Of a stretch of 64,000 bases of DNA, positions 55,139-62,974 are shown piece by piece. Made by a program: the position numbers and the translations under genes. This DNA comes from Microvirga flocculans ATCC BAA-817. GTDB taxonomy: Bacteria > Pseudomonadota > Alphaproteobacteria > Rhizobiales > Beijerinckiaceae. Numbering within the stretch: position 1 is the stretch's first letter; each line of letters opens with the position of its first letter. The DNA lies in NCBI RefSeq assembly GCF_000518665.1, contig NZ_KI912469.1:251376-315375 (forward strand), read 5' to 3'. The notes below the pieces were generated by a model, which did not search any database, was not told the origin of the DNA, and saw only the letters and a program-made list of their open reading frames with translations.

Positions 55139-55423
55139 TTACCGACGCAGGTTTCCGACGGCGATGACGGCGCGGAGGGGGCCGTATTCGGTCTGCTTCC
55201 GCACGTCGAGTTGCACCCGTCCGCCCGCATGGGTGCTGAAGTTGTCCGCCGCGCGCATGCGGGACGAAGTGACGAGGGAATCCGCGCGGACCGTACCGCT
55301 GACCCGCACGCAGGTATCGGAGGCCTGAAGCACGGCGAAGCCGGGCGGGCAGGGCGAGGCCGCCTGGGCCGGGCCTGCCAGCCCGAGGCCGGAAACGATA
55401 AGGGCGAAAACGCTGCGCTTCAT
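55139..55423 (-). CDS. Truncated Omp2-type porin-like protein
   Basis: A 94-residue exported protein. After a signal peptide ([14 protein letters not shown]), [24 protein letters not shown] matches the start of alphaproteobacterial Omp2/porin proteins (C..G....P..DTC..I.G.VR). [25 protein letters not shown] resembles the next two beta strands. It stops there, so there is not enough for a 16-stranded pore. It is either a degenerate porin remnant or a real mini-protein; the reading frame is clean, and the signal and first-strand motif are intact. Confidence 0.7.
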   Translation of the reverse strand: MKRSVFALIVSGLGLAGPAQAASPCPPGFAVLQASDTCVRVSGTVRADSLVTSSRMRAADNFSTHAGGRVQLDVRKQTEYGPLRAVIAVGNLRR

Positions 55424-55471
55424 AACGGCCGCAAGTTTAGCGGCCATGCCTCCAATGGCAAGGCCATGGGC

Positions 55472-56032
55472 CTAGCGGCTCTGCGCGTTGTCCGTTCCGG
55501 TCCGCCGTCCATAGGCCGCAGCAACATCCGGGCGGTCGATCTCCACATGGAATTGCTCGGCCTTGAGGCTGTAGTCGCGGATGGCGCCGATGCCATAGCG
55601 ATAAGACATCTCACCCCCGAGCCAGCCGCTGAACAGCAGCAGCGCCGTTTGCGCGCCGGACAGCCAGATTCCCCATTCCTGCAATCCCCCGATGGGATTG
55701 TAGAGGCGAACCCCGACATTCACGAGAGCCAGAGCGACGACCGTGAGATTGACCGCCATATGGGCCCACGAGATCCAGAGGTTGCGGACGCGATCGATCG
55801 TGACGAAGTCGACCATGCCGGGAATTGCCGCGACGACCGCTGTGACGATGCCTGCGATCAGCAGCCAGTAAGCCCCCTGGGCCCAGAAGGGGTCCTGGGT
55901 CAGCGTGAAGGCGATATCGGTCCCGAATGCACCGATCAGGAAGGCAATGGGGAATGCGACCAGCATGTGATGAAGCGGGTGGCCGGCAATGGCCGCCGTG
56001 CTCTGAACCCCGTGACGGTGATACATGCCCAT
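55472..56032 (-). CDS. DUF2231 family membrane protein
   Basis: A 186-residue inner-membrane protein with four hydrophobic segments. HPLHHMLVAFPIAFLIGAFGTDIAF near the N-terminus carries the conserved His pair of DUF2231. GAYWLLIAGIVTAVVAAIPGMVDFVTI and WISWAHMAVNLTVVALALVNVGVRLY follow, then GWLGGEMSYRYGIG. Members may bind haem or metals through the His residues. The start is either 56032 or 56026. It is separated from the GGDEF gene by a 193-bp divergent gap. Confidence 0.87.
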   Translation of the reverse strand: MGMYHRHGVQSTAAIAGHPLHHMLVAFPIAFLIGAFGTDIAFTLTQDPFWAQGAYWLLIAGIVTAVVAAIPGMVDFVTIDRVRNLWISWAHMAVNLTVVALALVNVGVRLYNPIGGLQEWGIWLSGAQTALLLFSGWLGGEMSYRYGIGAIRDYSLKAEQFHVEIDRPDVAAAYGRRTGTDNAQSR

Positions 56033-56225
56033 GACCCAGATTCTCCCGCGGTGCTTCCAGGGAAAATGCTCCAGCCAAGCCTTCGTTCCGTCGACGGAGC
56101 GGCGATGAAGATGCCGCTGGACATCGGGTCTGGGATAGGGGATAGCCTAGCGAAAGTTCCGTAACGGAATTCTTCGTGGGAGGAGCCTCTGCGGCAGTCC
56201 GATCGCATACAGGCCAGCATCTTCG

Positions 56226-57353
56226 ATGGTTCTTGATCCTGCCACCCTGACGGTTGCCTTCCTTCTGCTGTCGGCCGTGCTAGGCACGCTCCTGATCCTC
56301 TCGGGACTGCAGCCTCCCAAAATGAATCCGATGATCTGGTGGGGAAGCAGCTTCTGGCTGCTGACGGTCTCCGTCGGCTGGGCCAATCTCGGACGAGGGC
56401 AGCCCAGCTACACGGTTCTGCTCCTGGCCAATACGCTCACGATATCGTCCTATGGGGCCCTGTATGTCGGCTGCCGGATCTTCAACAATCGCAGCGGCAT
56501 CTTCCTTCCGCTGCTGACCGGAGCAATCGTCTGGATTGCCGTCTTTCCCTTCATCTTCGATTCTCTCGGCTATCGCGTCATTCTCGTCTCCATCGTGACG
56601 GGGGTCTATTCCGCCCTGTCCGCCTGGGAGCTGGGACGCCGTAGAGAGCAGACGCTGACCTCTTCCCAGCGCATCGTGGTCCTTCTTCTCGCCTGCCTTT
56701 CGTTTTTCAGTTTCCTGAGGGCACTGCTGGGCTTCTCCGTCACGTCCGTTGCCTGGATCGACAGCTTTGCCAGGCGCTGGTCGTCGGAACTGGCACTGTT
56801 CTTGGTGGTTTTCGGGCCGGCCCTGGCCTTTATGTTGTTGTCCATGACGAAGGAGCGGCTGAAGCTCGAGTACAAGAATGCGGCCCTCATCGATTCCTTG
56901 ACGGGCATCGCAAACCGTCGCGCCTTCTTCCAGAACGCCTCTATCCTGCTCGACCGGCTGGGTGGAAAGCCTGCGAGCTGCCTCCTGTTCGACCTCGACA
57001 ACTTCAAGGCGATCAACGACCGCCACGGCCACGATGCCGGCGACCGTATACTGTCACTCTTCGCCCGGATCTTGGAGGAGCACATGCCGAAGAACACCTT
57101 CGGCCGTCTCGGTGGGGAGGAGTTTGCCGCCGTCCTCGCGGTCGGGTCCCAAGAGGCCGCTGTGCTGGCGGAGAGGATCCGCGATGCCTTCGCGCAGGCC
57201 GGAGGAGCGGTGCTCGGATCGGATCAGGAGGTGACGGTCAGCGCAGGCTGCGCAACCGCCTCAGGCGCCACCGTCGAAGCCCTGCTGCAACGGGCCGATC
57301 GTGCGCTCTATCGGGCCAAGGAAAGAGGCCGGAACCTTGTAGTGGCGGCCTGA
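56226..57353 (+). CDS. GGDEF-domain diguanylate cyclase with membrane sensor
   Basis: A 375-residue protein. The N-terminal 200 residues contain about six or seven hydrophobic segments (LTVAFLLLSAVLGTLLIL, FLPLLTGAIVWIAVFPFIF, ALFLVVFGPALAFMLL) acting as a membrane sensor. A C-terminal GGDEF domain follows: DSLTGIANRRAFF, LLFDLDNFKAINDRHGHDAGD, and active-site GGEEF in FGRLGGEEFAAVLAV. The allosteric RxxD I-site is absent (MPKN at that position), so product inhibition by c-di-GMP may be lacking. No EAL domain. Confidence 0.94.
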   Translation: MVLDPATLTVAFLLLSAVLGTLLILSGLQPPKMNPMIWWGSSFWLLTVSVGWANLGRGQPSYTVLLLANTLTISSYGALYVGCRIFNNRSGIFLPLLTGAIVWIAVFPFIFDSLGYRVILVSIVTGVYSALSAWELGRRREQTLTSSQRIVVLLLACLSFFSFLRALLGFSVTSVAWIDSFARRWSSELALFLVVFGPALAFMLLSMTKERLKLEYKNAALIDSLTGIANRRAFFQNASILLDRLGGKPASCLLFDLDNFKAINDRHGHDAGDRILSLFARILEEHMPKNTFGRLGGEEFAAVLAVGSQEAAVLAERIRDAFAQAGGAVLGSDQEVTVSAGCATASGATVEALLQRADRALYRAKERGRNLVVAA

Positions 57354-57512
57354 GCGAATATCACTCCGGCGTCGGAGATGCCGAAGGAAGAGCATAGCCG
57401 GGAGACATGAAATGATATTGCTATAAGTCCGACGTTAATGATAGCACATCGTGCAGTATTCGCTCGCTCGAGACGACACGCTCATTGTGTGGAGAGCGGC
57501 AGGGAAGGTGCG

Positions 57513-57884
57513 ATGAAGCGTTCCATGTTTCGTGCCCCGGTTCTCGCTCTTGCTTTGGGTGCGCTGGGCTTGGGCCTGGCGGGTTGTGTCACTACGGCCG
57601 ACAAGCGGTCGGACCTCGTGATGATCTTCATGACGCAGATCAAGCATTGCTACCTACTTCCCGCGGCGGCCATAGGTGGGGAAGGTGTCACCCTCGAGGT
57701 GAGGCTCAACAAGGACGGGTCCTTGGAACAGTCGCCGAAGGTGCTGCATGGTCAGGCAGATTCCGCACAGGCACAGGCGGCATTAAACGCCGTCAAGCGA
57801 TGCACGCCTTTCGCCATCCCTCAAAACATCGTCTCCCGCTATCCTCAATGGAAAGTCATGAGGATCGCGTTCAACACAAACTGA
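57513..57884 (+). CDS. Lipoprotein with TonB/TolA C-terminal-like domain
   Basis: A 123-residue putative outer-membrane lipoprotein with lipobox LAGC. The mature part contains VTLEVRLNKDGSLEQSPKVL and SAQAQAALNAVKRCTPFAIP, the pattern of a TonB/TolA C-terminal domain. IVSRYPQWKVMRIAFNT closes it. Such domains mediate contacts in Tol-Pal or TonB systems. The ATG at 57513 has GGGAAGG upstream. No tol or exb genes are near. Confidence 0.8.
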   Translation: MKRSMFRAPVLALALGALGLGLAGCVTTADKRSDLVMIFMTQIKHCYLLPAAAIGGEGVTLEVRLNKDGSLEQSPKVLHGQADSAQAQAALNAVKRCTPFAIPQNIVSRYPQWKVMRIAFNTN

Positions 57885-58008
57885 GGATATTGCCGGTGTC
57901 TCCCCTTTCCCTTTATAGGACAGGAGCCTCACCCTATAGGCGAGGCTCCCGCGAGTGCGTTCGGCCGTCACGCCGTCATGGCGCAGCCGCCTAGGCCGTT
58001 TGAAGCCT

Positions 58009-58914
58009 TCAGAGCAGGAACCAATCGGCTGTCACGCCGACCTGCTCGATGTGGATGATGCCTTCCGCATCCGTGTCCGAGTCGGTGTTCAGAGCAACGT
58101 AGGTATCGCCGTTGCTGGTTGCGATCCTGACCTGACCGGCTTCGGAAAAGGCGCTTGTCCCAATGAAGTCGAAGGTCTGGTTGCCCGCCGTGTCGGTATC
58201 GGCGTCGATGCGTCTCAGGTCCACGCGATCGCCATCGGCAAACGAGAAGTCGCCGATGTAATCGGCGGTGGCATTGGTGCTGCCCGTATCCGTAACGGAC
58301 TGGAAGATGAACCGGTCCGCTCCGTTGCCGCCCCAGAGATCGTCCTGACCGGCACCTCCGTTGATCGCATCGGCTCCGTTGGAGCCATAAAGAAGATCAT
58401 CACCGGCGTTGCCGCTCAGACGGTCGTTGCCGGCATTCCCATCGAGAGCGTCATTCCCGTCGCCGCCGATGATCCTGTCGTTGTCGGCGCCGCCGGAGAG
58501 GAAGTCGTTGCCGGCCTGTCCATTGAGGAGATCCTGGCCGCTATTTCCATACAGAAAATCGGTGCCGTCGCCACCATAGAGCTGGTCGTTGCCTGCGTCT
58601 CCCGCAGCGGCGTCGTCTCCAAGCCCGCCATAGATCGTATCCCTGCCGTCGTTGCCGAACAGTATGTCGTTGTCGGCATCGCCTCGGATCAGATCGCGGC
58701 CGTCGCCGCCTGTGATGAAGTCGATGCCGTTGCCGCCTTGCAAGGCGTCGTTGCCGTCATTCCCGGCAATCCAATCGTTATCGGCTCCGCCAAAGATATT
58801 GTCCCGACCGTCGCGGCCCAGAAGGATATCGTTTCCGCCGAGGCCGTTGATCACATCCGCATTGTTGGTGCCAACGAGTCTGTCGGCTTCCGCTGTCCCA
58901 TTGAAGGTCGCCAT
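58009..58914 (-). CDS. RTX-type calcium-binding protein
   Basis: A 301-residue protein made mostly of GGxGxDxLxG nonapeptides (GLGGNDILLG, GGDGRDLIRGDADNDILF and about 15 further repeats to about residue 210), which form a Ca2+-loaded beta-roll. The end (DDLWGGNGADRFIFQSVTDTGST ... DFSFADGDRVDLRRID) is the M10-serralysin-like C-terminal region, carrying a type I secretion signal. It has no signal peptide or enzymatic domain. The ABC exporter for it is not in this window. The start at 58914 (MATFNGTAEADRLVGT) is preferred over an upstream in-frame ATG. It is preceded by an AT-rich tract. Confidence 0.92.
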   Translation of the reverse strand: MATFNGTAEADRLVGTNNADVINGLGGNDILLGRDGRDNIFGGADNDWIAGNDGNDALQGGNGIDFITGGDGRDLIRGDADNDILFGNDGRDTIYGGLGDDAAAGDAGNDQLYGGDGTDFLYGNSGQDLLNGQAGNDFLSGGADNDRIIGGDGNDALDGNAGNDRLSGNAGDDLLYGSNGADAINGGAGQDDLWGGNGADRFIFQSVTDTGSTNATADYIGDFSFADGDRVDLRRIDADTDTAGNQTFDFIGTSAFSEAGQVRIATSNGDTYVALNTDSDTDAEGIIHIEQVGVTADWFLL

Positions 58915-59518
58915 CTTCTCGGTCCTTTCGTAAACATGTGAATAGCTACGCACGGCAAACAAAAAACATCGAGAGCATCGCGGTTTGCGGCCACGTTTAT
59001 TCCGATGCTTTTGTCCAGACACGAATTTTTTGGGCCGCGAATTGTTCCGAATAAAAGTATTATTTCAGTTTATTTTCTCGATATGGCCTCAATGTGCATA
59101 ATAATTGCACGGTATTGCCAAAATTTGAGATATGAATATTTATAATGATGTTTTATTTATTGATATTATTTTCCATTTTAAGATAATTTTCTGTTTGGAG
59201 CCGTGGCCGTGTCTGAGCATGTTCGGACTGAGGCTAAAAGCCTGTGCCAACGTAGTTGTCGTCACCCTAGAGGCCGAATTGCTCGCCACATGGCTTGCGG
59301 AGCTGCTGAAAAGGCGCCGGCCAAGCCAAGTGGCTGCCTACGCTTTGGCTCTCTTCGGCGACCGACGAGAGGACCGTCTCGTTCACATCTCCTTCCTGTA
59401 AGAGGAAGGCGCGTTCGAGAAAAAGGATCCCCAAGATGCGATTTGCGCATTACTCTGCGTTAAGTTCTCGCAGGCAGAGTATGTCATCGTTTACAAGGGA
59501 AGTAGGGTCGGGGCGGTC
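58915..59518. other. 604-bp non-coding stretch with a strongly AT-rich tract
   Basis: About 59040-59200 is markedly AT-rich (by eye well over 65% A+T), unlike the GC-rich neighbourhood, with runs such as TTTTATTTATTGATATTATTT. It lies upstream of the RTX gene, on its divergent side, and may hold a promoter or a silencer-binding region, or mark transferred DNA. From 59205 to 59518 base composition returns to normal. Open frames there are not convincing as genes. Confidence 0.55.
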
Positions 59519-59938
59519 ATGACAGAGGAAGAGATCGAAGCCGTCGCGGAGGAACTGGCCAAAGCCGGAGGCACATCCTGGTATCCGGGCCGCACGCGCG
59601 GCGCGCTCCTGAGGCCCGTCAGCGAACGTTACCGGGACCGGGCAAGGCTGGCGATTGCAGCCCTTGATCGGGTGAGGGCTGGGATGGCTGCTGCTGCGGC
59701 ATCGTCGGAAACGCGGCCGCGAAGCACCGGGGAACCCACCGGAGAGCCCGACCGGATCCAGGAAGGCGCGACCGTGGTCTACCGTCCGCCGGGCGATCAA
59801 CGGGCGGTCGCCTGCACTGTTGCCCGCATCGAAGCCGGTCGGGCCTATCTGGTCCCACTGCCTCGTCCGGATATCGGCTGGGTCTCTTTGGAGGGGCTTC
59901 ACCCCTTGGAGGAGGGGGCTGCTCCTAAAGACGAATGA
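59519..59938 (+). CDS. Hypothetical protein
   Basis: A 139-residue, soluble, Ala/Glu/Arg-rich protein. The N-terminus EEEIEAVAEELAKAGGTSWYPGRTRGALLRPVSERYRDRARLAIAALDRV looks helical. The C-terminal half (RIQEGATVVYRPPGDQRAVACTVARIEAGRAYLVPLPRPDIGWVSLEGL) looks like a small beta domain. Similar proteins seem common in Microvirga/Methylobacterium relatives but I know of no function. No signal peptide. Confidence 0.7.
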   Translation: MTEEEIEAVAEELAKAGGTSWYPGRTRGALLRPVSERYRDRARLAIAALDRVRAGMAAAAASSETRPRSTGEPTGEPDRIQEGATVVYRPPGDQRAVACTVARIEAGRAYLVPLPRPDIGWVSLEGLHPLEEGAAPKDE

Positions 59939-60021
59939 TCTGCCAAGCCGGAAGGTCGCTTCACTTCGCGTCCGAAACCCGGTAGCTGATTCATTGGGGC
60001 AACGGGGTGGATGGTTCTGAA

Positions 60022-60249
60022 ATGCGGTGTTTCTTCCACCTCGTGAACGATCACGAAGAGATCGTCGACAATACCGGGATCGATGTGAGCGATCTCGAGA
60101 ACGCCAAGACCCAGGCGCTCGTTGCCATCAAGGAATTGCGTCAGGAAATCGGCGAGGATGCGCAGGACTGGTCAGGCTGGCGTCTCGACATCGTCTGCTC
60201 CCTTGGGACGCTGCTCCATTCCCTGCCGCTCGTCGAAACGGTGCATTGA
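60022..60249 (+). CDS. DUF6894-like small protein
   Basis: A 75-residue protein: MRCFFHLVNDHEEIVDNTG, then DVSDLENAKTQALVAIKELRQEIG and DWSGWRLDIVCSLGTLLHSLPL. The start M-R/P-x-F-F-H-L/I ... D..G..v.dl..A...A....  .E fits the DUF6894 type abundant in Rhizobiales. Function unknown. It lies 83 bp after the previous hypothetical gene and converges on a methyltransferase gene. Confidence 0.82.
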   Translation: MRCFFHLVNDHEEIVDNTGIDVSDLENAKTQALVAIKELRQEIGEDAQDWSGWRLDIVCSLGTLLHSLPLVETVH

Positions 60250-60301
60250 ACGCGCCCGAGGAAGCAATTCGCGTCGTGCCTGAGGGTCTCTGGGCTTCAC
60301 C

Positions 60302-61111
60302 TTAACGATAGGCCGTCACCACGAGGGCGCTCATGCGGTTCTCGATAGATGCAGACCCGAACGTGCGCGCGAGGGCATCTGTAACCTTGGCGGTGACTTC
60401 GTCGAGACGGTTCGGGGCGCGTGCCTCGATTTCGTTGCGCAGCGGCGAGCCCTGACAGAGACCCGTCGCCGGCTCCCGGGCGGACGGAGCGTGGTTGATC
60501 TTGTCGACGACATCGATGTCGACCGTCTCGAAACCTGCCTGCTGAACTTCGCCGAGAATCCGGTCGGGGTCGAAATAACCGAACGGCACCCGTTCGATGA
60601 AGCGGGGCGGGTCATCGGGAAAAAACTGCGCGACCGCATCCGAGACGACGCGGCTTACGGCATTCCGGTCGAGGGAGTTCCAAACGCTGAACAGGAAGCG
60701 GCCGCCGGGCTTGAGCAGCCGCAGCGCCTCGCGATAGCCTGCGAGCTTGTCGGGCAAGAACATCACGCCGAACTGGCAGACCACCGCATCGAAGCTGTTG
60801 TCCTCGAAGGGCAGCGCCTGGGCATCGGCCTGTCGCCACGCGACGTTGGCAGCCTGCAGCTTCGTGCGCGCGTGGTCGAGCATCGCCTGGTTGAGATCGG
60901 TTGCGACGATTTCGACACGCGGCGTCAGGACCTTTGCGAGGGCGCGGGTGACGATGCCGGTTCCCGCTGCCGTCTCCAGGATGCGGCCCTGCGCGATGTC
61001 TTTCACCCGCGCAGCCATGTCCTCCGCATAGGGTTCGAAGAACAGGGGGCCGAGATAGCGTTCGTAGAGTTCGGGAATTGAGCCTGAAAAGGCAGCATCG
61101 GAGGCGGTCAT
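60302..61111 (-). CDS. Class I SAM-dependent methyltransferase (UbiE-like)
   Basis: A 269-residue methyltransferase. Motif I is RILETAAGTGIVTRALAKVL, motif II VEIVATDLNQAMLDHAR, and post-motif QADAQALPFEDNSFDAVVCQFGVMFLPDKLAGYREALRLLKPGGRFLFSVWNS matches methyltransferase type 11. The acceptor is unknown. The ATG at 61111 is preceded by GAGGGAACG, clearly favouring it over upstream in-frame codons. It lies downstream of the LysR gene on the same strand with a 118-bp gap. Confidence 0.92.
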   Translation of the reverse strand: MTASDAAFSGSIPELYERYLGPLFFEPYAEDMAARVKDIAQGRILETAAGTGIVTRALAKVLTPRVEIVATDLNQAMLDHARTKLQAANVAWRQADAQALPFEDNSFDAVVCQFGVMFLPDKLAGYREALRLLKPGGRFLFSVWNSLDRNAVSRVVSDAVAQFFPDDPPRFIERVPFGYFDPDRILGEVQQAGFETVDIDVVDKINHAPSAREPATGLCQGSPLRNEIEARAPNRLDEVTAKVTDALARTFGSASIENRMSALVVTAYR

Positions 61112-61229
61112 CGTTCCCTCCATCGCTAAAGACACAATGATCGCCCCAAAATCGTCGGTGAACAAGCGAAAACGCCGTGGCCCTTAATGGCAGAAGCGAA
61201 GTTTCGTTGGCGGTCTCGTTCCCGGTCTC

Positions 61230-62090
61230 TCAGGCTTCGGCTTTTTCCGCCCGCAGGCATTCGGCGAGGAAGGTCGCGACGGCCGATACGGCGGCGTTGC
61301 CCCGCAGATCCTTGTGAAAGGTCAGCCACACATCCCGCGCGATGGACCTTCCCTCGGGATCGGCATCCTGAAGGTTGCCGACCTTGCCCATGAAGCTCGG
61401 CAGGGCTGCGATGCCCACATGCGCCACGGCAGCGGCATGCTGGATCGCCATCTCGTTCGTTCGAAAGACGATCGGGCGCGGTCCGGCGAGTTTCTTGAGC
61501 CAGACCTGATGGGGCGCATCCTCCAAGCTTTCGTCGAATCCGATGAAGCCGAACCGATCCTCCTGTCTTGAGGCGAGGTATTCCGGCGAGCCGTAAAGCC
61601 GGTAGGTGATCGTCCCGATTTTCCGCGCGACGAGCGACATCTCGCCCGGACGCGACAATCGCACGGCCAGGTCGGCTTCGCGTCGCGGCAGCGAAACGGT
61701 TCGGCTCTCGCCCATCAGGCGCAGGTGCAGGCGCGGGTTTGACGACATGAATTTCGCAAGATGCGGAGCGATCACGTGAGAGGCAATGACCGGCGGCGCA
61801 CTCACGGAGATCTCGGTAAAGGTCTCGTCTTGGCGGGCGTGGACCGTTCGCTCCATGGCGAAAGCCTCGGCCTCCATGCGCCGCGCATGTTCTGCGACCT
61901 GCTCCCCGTCAGGGGTCAGGGTGTAGCGCCCGGACCTCCGGTCGACCAGTTTGACGCCGATAGCGGCTTCCAGAGCCGCCACGCGTCGGGCCACCGTCGC
62001 ATGTTCGATCCGCAGGCGCCGTGCGGCGGCCGACAAGGATCCTTCGTCGGCGAGGGCGATGAAGTGCCGAAGGTCGTCCCAGTCGATCAT
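61230..62090 (-). CDS. LysR-family transcriptional regulator
   Basis: A 286-residue regulator. The winged helix-turn-helix is at residues about 3-62 (WDDLRHFIALADEGSLSAAARRLRIEHATVARRVAALEAAIGVKLVDRR). The substrate-binding domain follows (ISVSAPPVIASHVIAPHLAKFMSSNPRLHLRLMGESRTV). It is divergent from the ABM monooxygenase gene across 90 bp, the usual LysR arrangement, so it likely controls the ABM-DUF2798 pair and itself. The inducer is unknown. Confidence 0.95.
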   Translation of the reverse strand: MIDWDDLRHFIALADEGSLSAAARRLRIEHATVARRVAALEAAIGVKLVDRRSGRYTLTPDGEQVAEHARRMEAEAFAMERTVHARQDETFTEISVSAPPVIASHVIAPHLAKFMSSNPRLHLRLMGESRTVSLPRREADLAVRLSRPGEMSLVARKIGTITYRLYGSPEYLASRQEDRFGFIGFDESLEDAPHQVWLKKLAGPRPIVFRTNEMAIQHAAAVAHVGIAALPSFMGKVGNLQDADPEGRSIARDVWLTFHKDLRGNAAVSAVATFLAECLRAEKAEA

Positions 62091-62180
62091 TCCCGATTTT
62101 CTCACAGTCAGGGGGAAGTTTTGCGGAATTTCGCACAGGCCTCGCTCGGGGCAAAGAGAGAAACCCTCAAGGAGGAGAGA

Positions 62181-62483
62181 ATGTCCCATCACGCTTCCAT
62201 ACCGAATATCCGCAAAATCGTCCGCATCGAGGCCAAGGCCGGCCTTGCGGACCAGATGCGCGCGGCGCTGCTCGAACTGGAACGGGCCACCCGGCCGGAG
62301 CCGGGATGCCGCGAGTTCATGTTTTTCCAGGCTCTCGACAATCCGGGGTTGTTCCTCCTCGTCGAGGACTTTGCCAATGCCGCGGCTCTGGAGGAGCACA
62401 TGAAGCTTCCCCATACGCAGAAGTTCTTCAGCCTTGGCCTGGCGGCCTCCGTGAAGCCTATCGATCCGGCGTGGATGTCTTAA
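62181..62483 (+). CDS. Antibiotic biosynthesis monooxygenase (ABM) domain protein
   Basis: A 100-residue dimeric alpha/beta-barrel protein of the YgiN/ABM type. IVRIEAKAGLADQMRAALLELERATRPEPGCREFMFFQALDNPGLFLLVEDFANAAALEEHMKLPHTQKF is a textbook ABM domain: the EPGC ... E.f ..aalE.H pattern. Members act on quinones or aromatic or polyketide substrates without a cofactor. AAGGAGGAG lies just upstream. It is divergent from LysR and 15 bp upstream of the DUF2798 gene. Confidence 0.93.
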   Translation: MSHHASIPNIRKIVRIEAKAGLADQMRAALLELERATRPEPGCREFMFFQALDNPGLFLLVEDFANAAALEEHMKLPHTQKFFSLGLAASVKPIDPAWMS

Positions 62484-62498
62484 CGAAAGGCTGAAATC

Positions 62499-62768
62499 AT
62501 GTCTGTCTCCATCGTTCGCAAGCGTGGCTTCCGGAAGCTCCCGGCAAAGACCCACGCCATCATGTTCCCGTTGATCCTCTCGCTGCTCATGTCCGGTGTC
62601 GTTTCGACGATCGCAACGCTCAAGGCAGTCGGGCTGGAGGCAGGAATCGTTCCGAGAATCCTTCAAGCCTGGGGGCTGTCCTATGCAATTGCGTTTCCGA
62701 CGGCCCTTCTCGTGATGCCGGTCGTCCGGAGGATCGTCGGGGCTCTCGTCGAGACGCCCGGGCGATAA
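62499..62768 (+). CDS. DUF2798 family membrane protein
   Basis: An 89-residue inner-membrane protein with two membrane segments (IMFPLILSLLMSGVVSTIATL and ILQAWGLSYAIAFPTALLVMPVVRRIV). RKLPAKTHAIMFPLILSLLMSG and W..sy..AfP.ALlvmP.vRriV are the DUF2798 hallmarks. Function unknown. It lies 15 bp after the ABM gene and is probably cotranscribed. Confidence 0.88.
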   Translation: MSVSIVRKRGFRKLPAKTHAIMFPLILSLLMSGVVSTIATLKAVGLEAGIVPRILQAWGLSYAIAFPTALLVMPVVRRIVGALVETPGR

Positions 62769-62974
62769 GCGGATCGGTGCCGTCGCTCTGCGGTTCGACG
62801 GAGAGCAGCGGACCGGCGCTAAGCTCGAGCCTGCCTGAGGCCCGCTCCCATATGCCCCGAAAGCGTATTCTCATATCGCCGGGGATGGCTTAGCACTGAC
62901 TTTCACAAAGCGGGTGTCGGCGGTGACGATCGGCGTCACCGTTGCGCCCCTCTCTCGACGGAAAGGCAGCCGCC

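Noticed and set aside
58200-58880. Regularly spaced short repeats suggesting a CRISPR array
   Set aside because: They encode RTX nonapeptides in frame and have no spacer-repeat alternation.
59132-59401. 89-residue open frame starting in the AT-rich tract
   Set aside because: No ribosome binding site, abrupt composition change in the middle of the frame, and no family resemblance; kept as non-coding.
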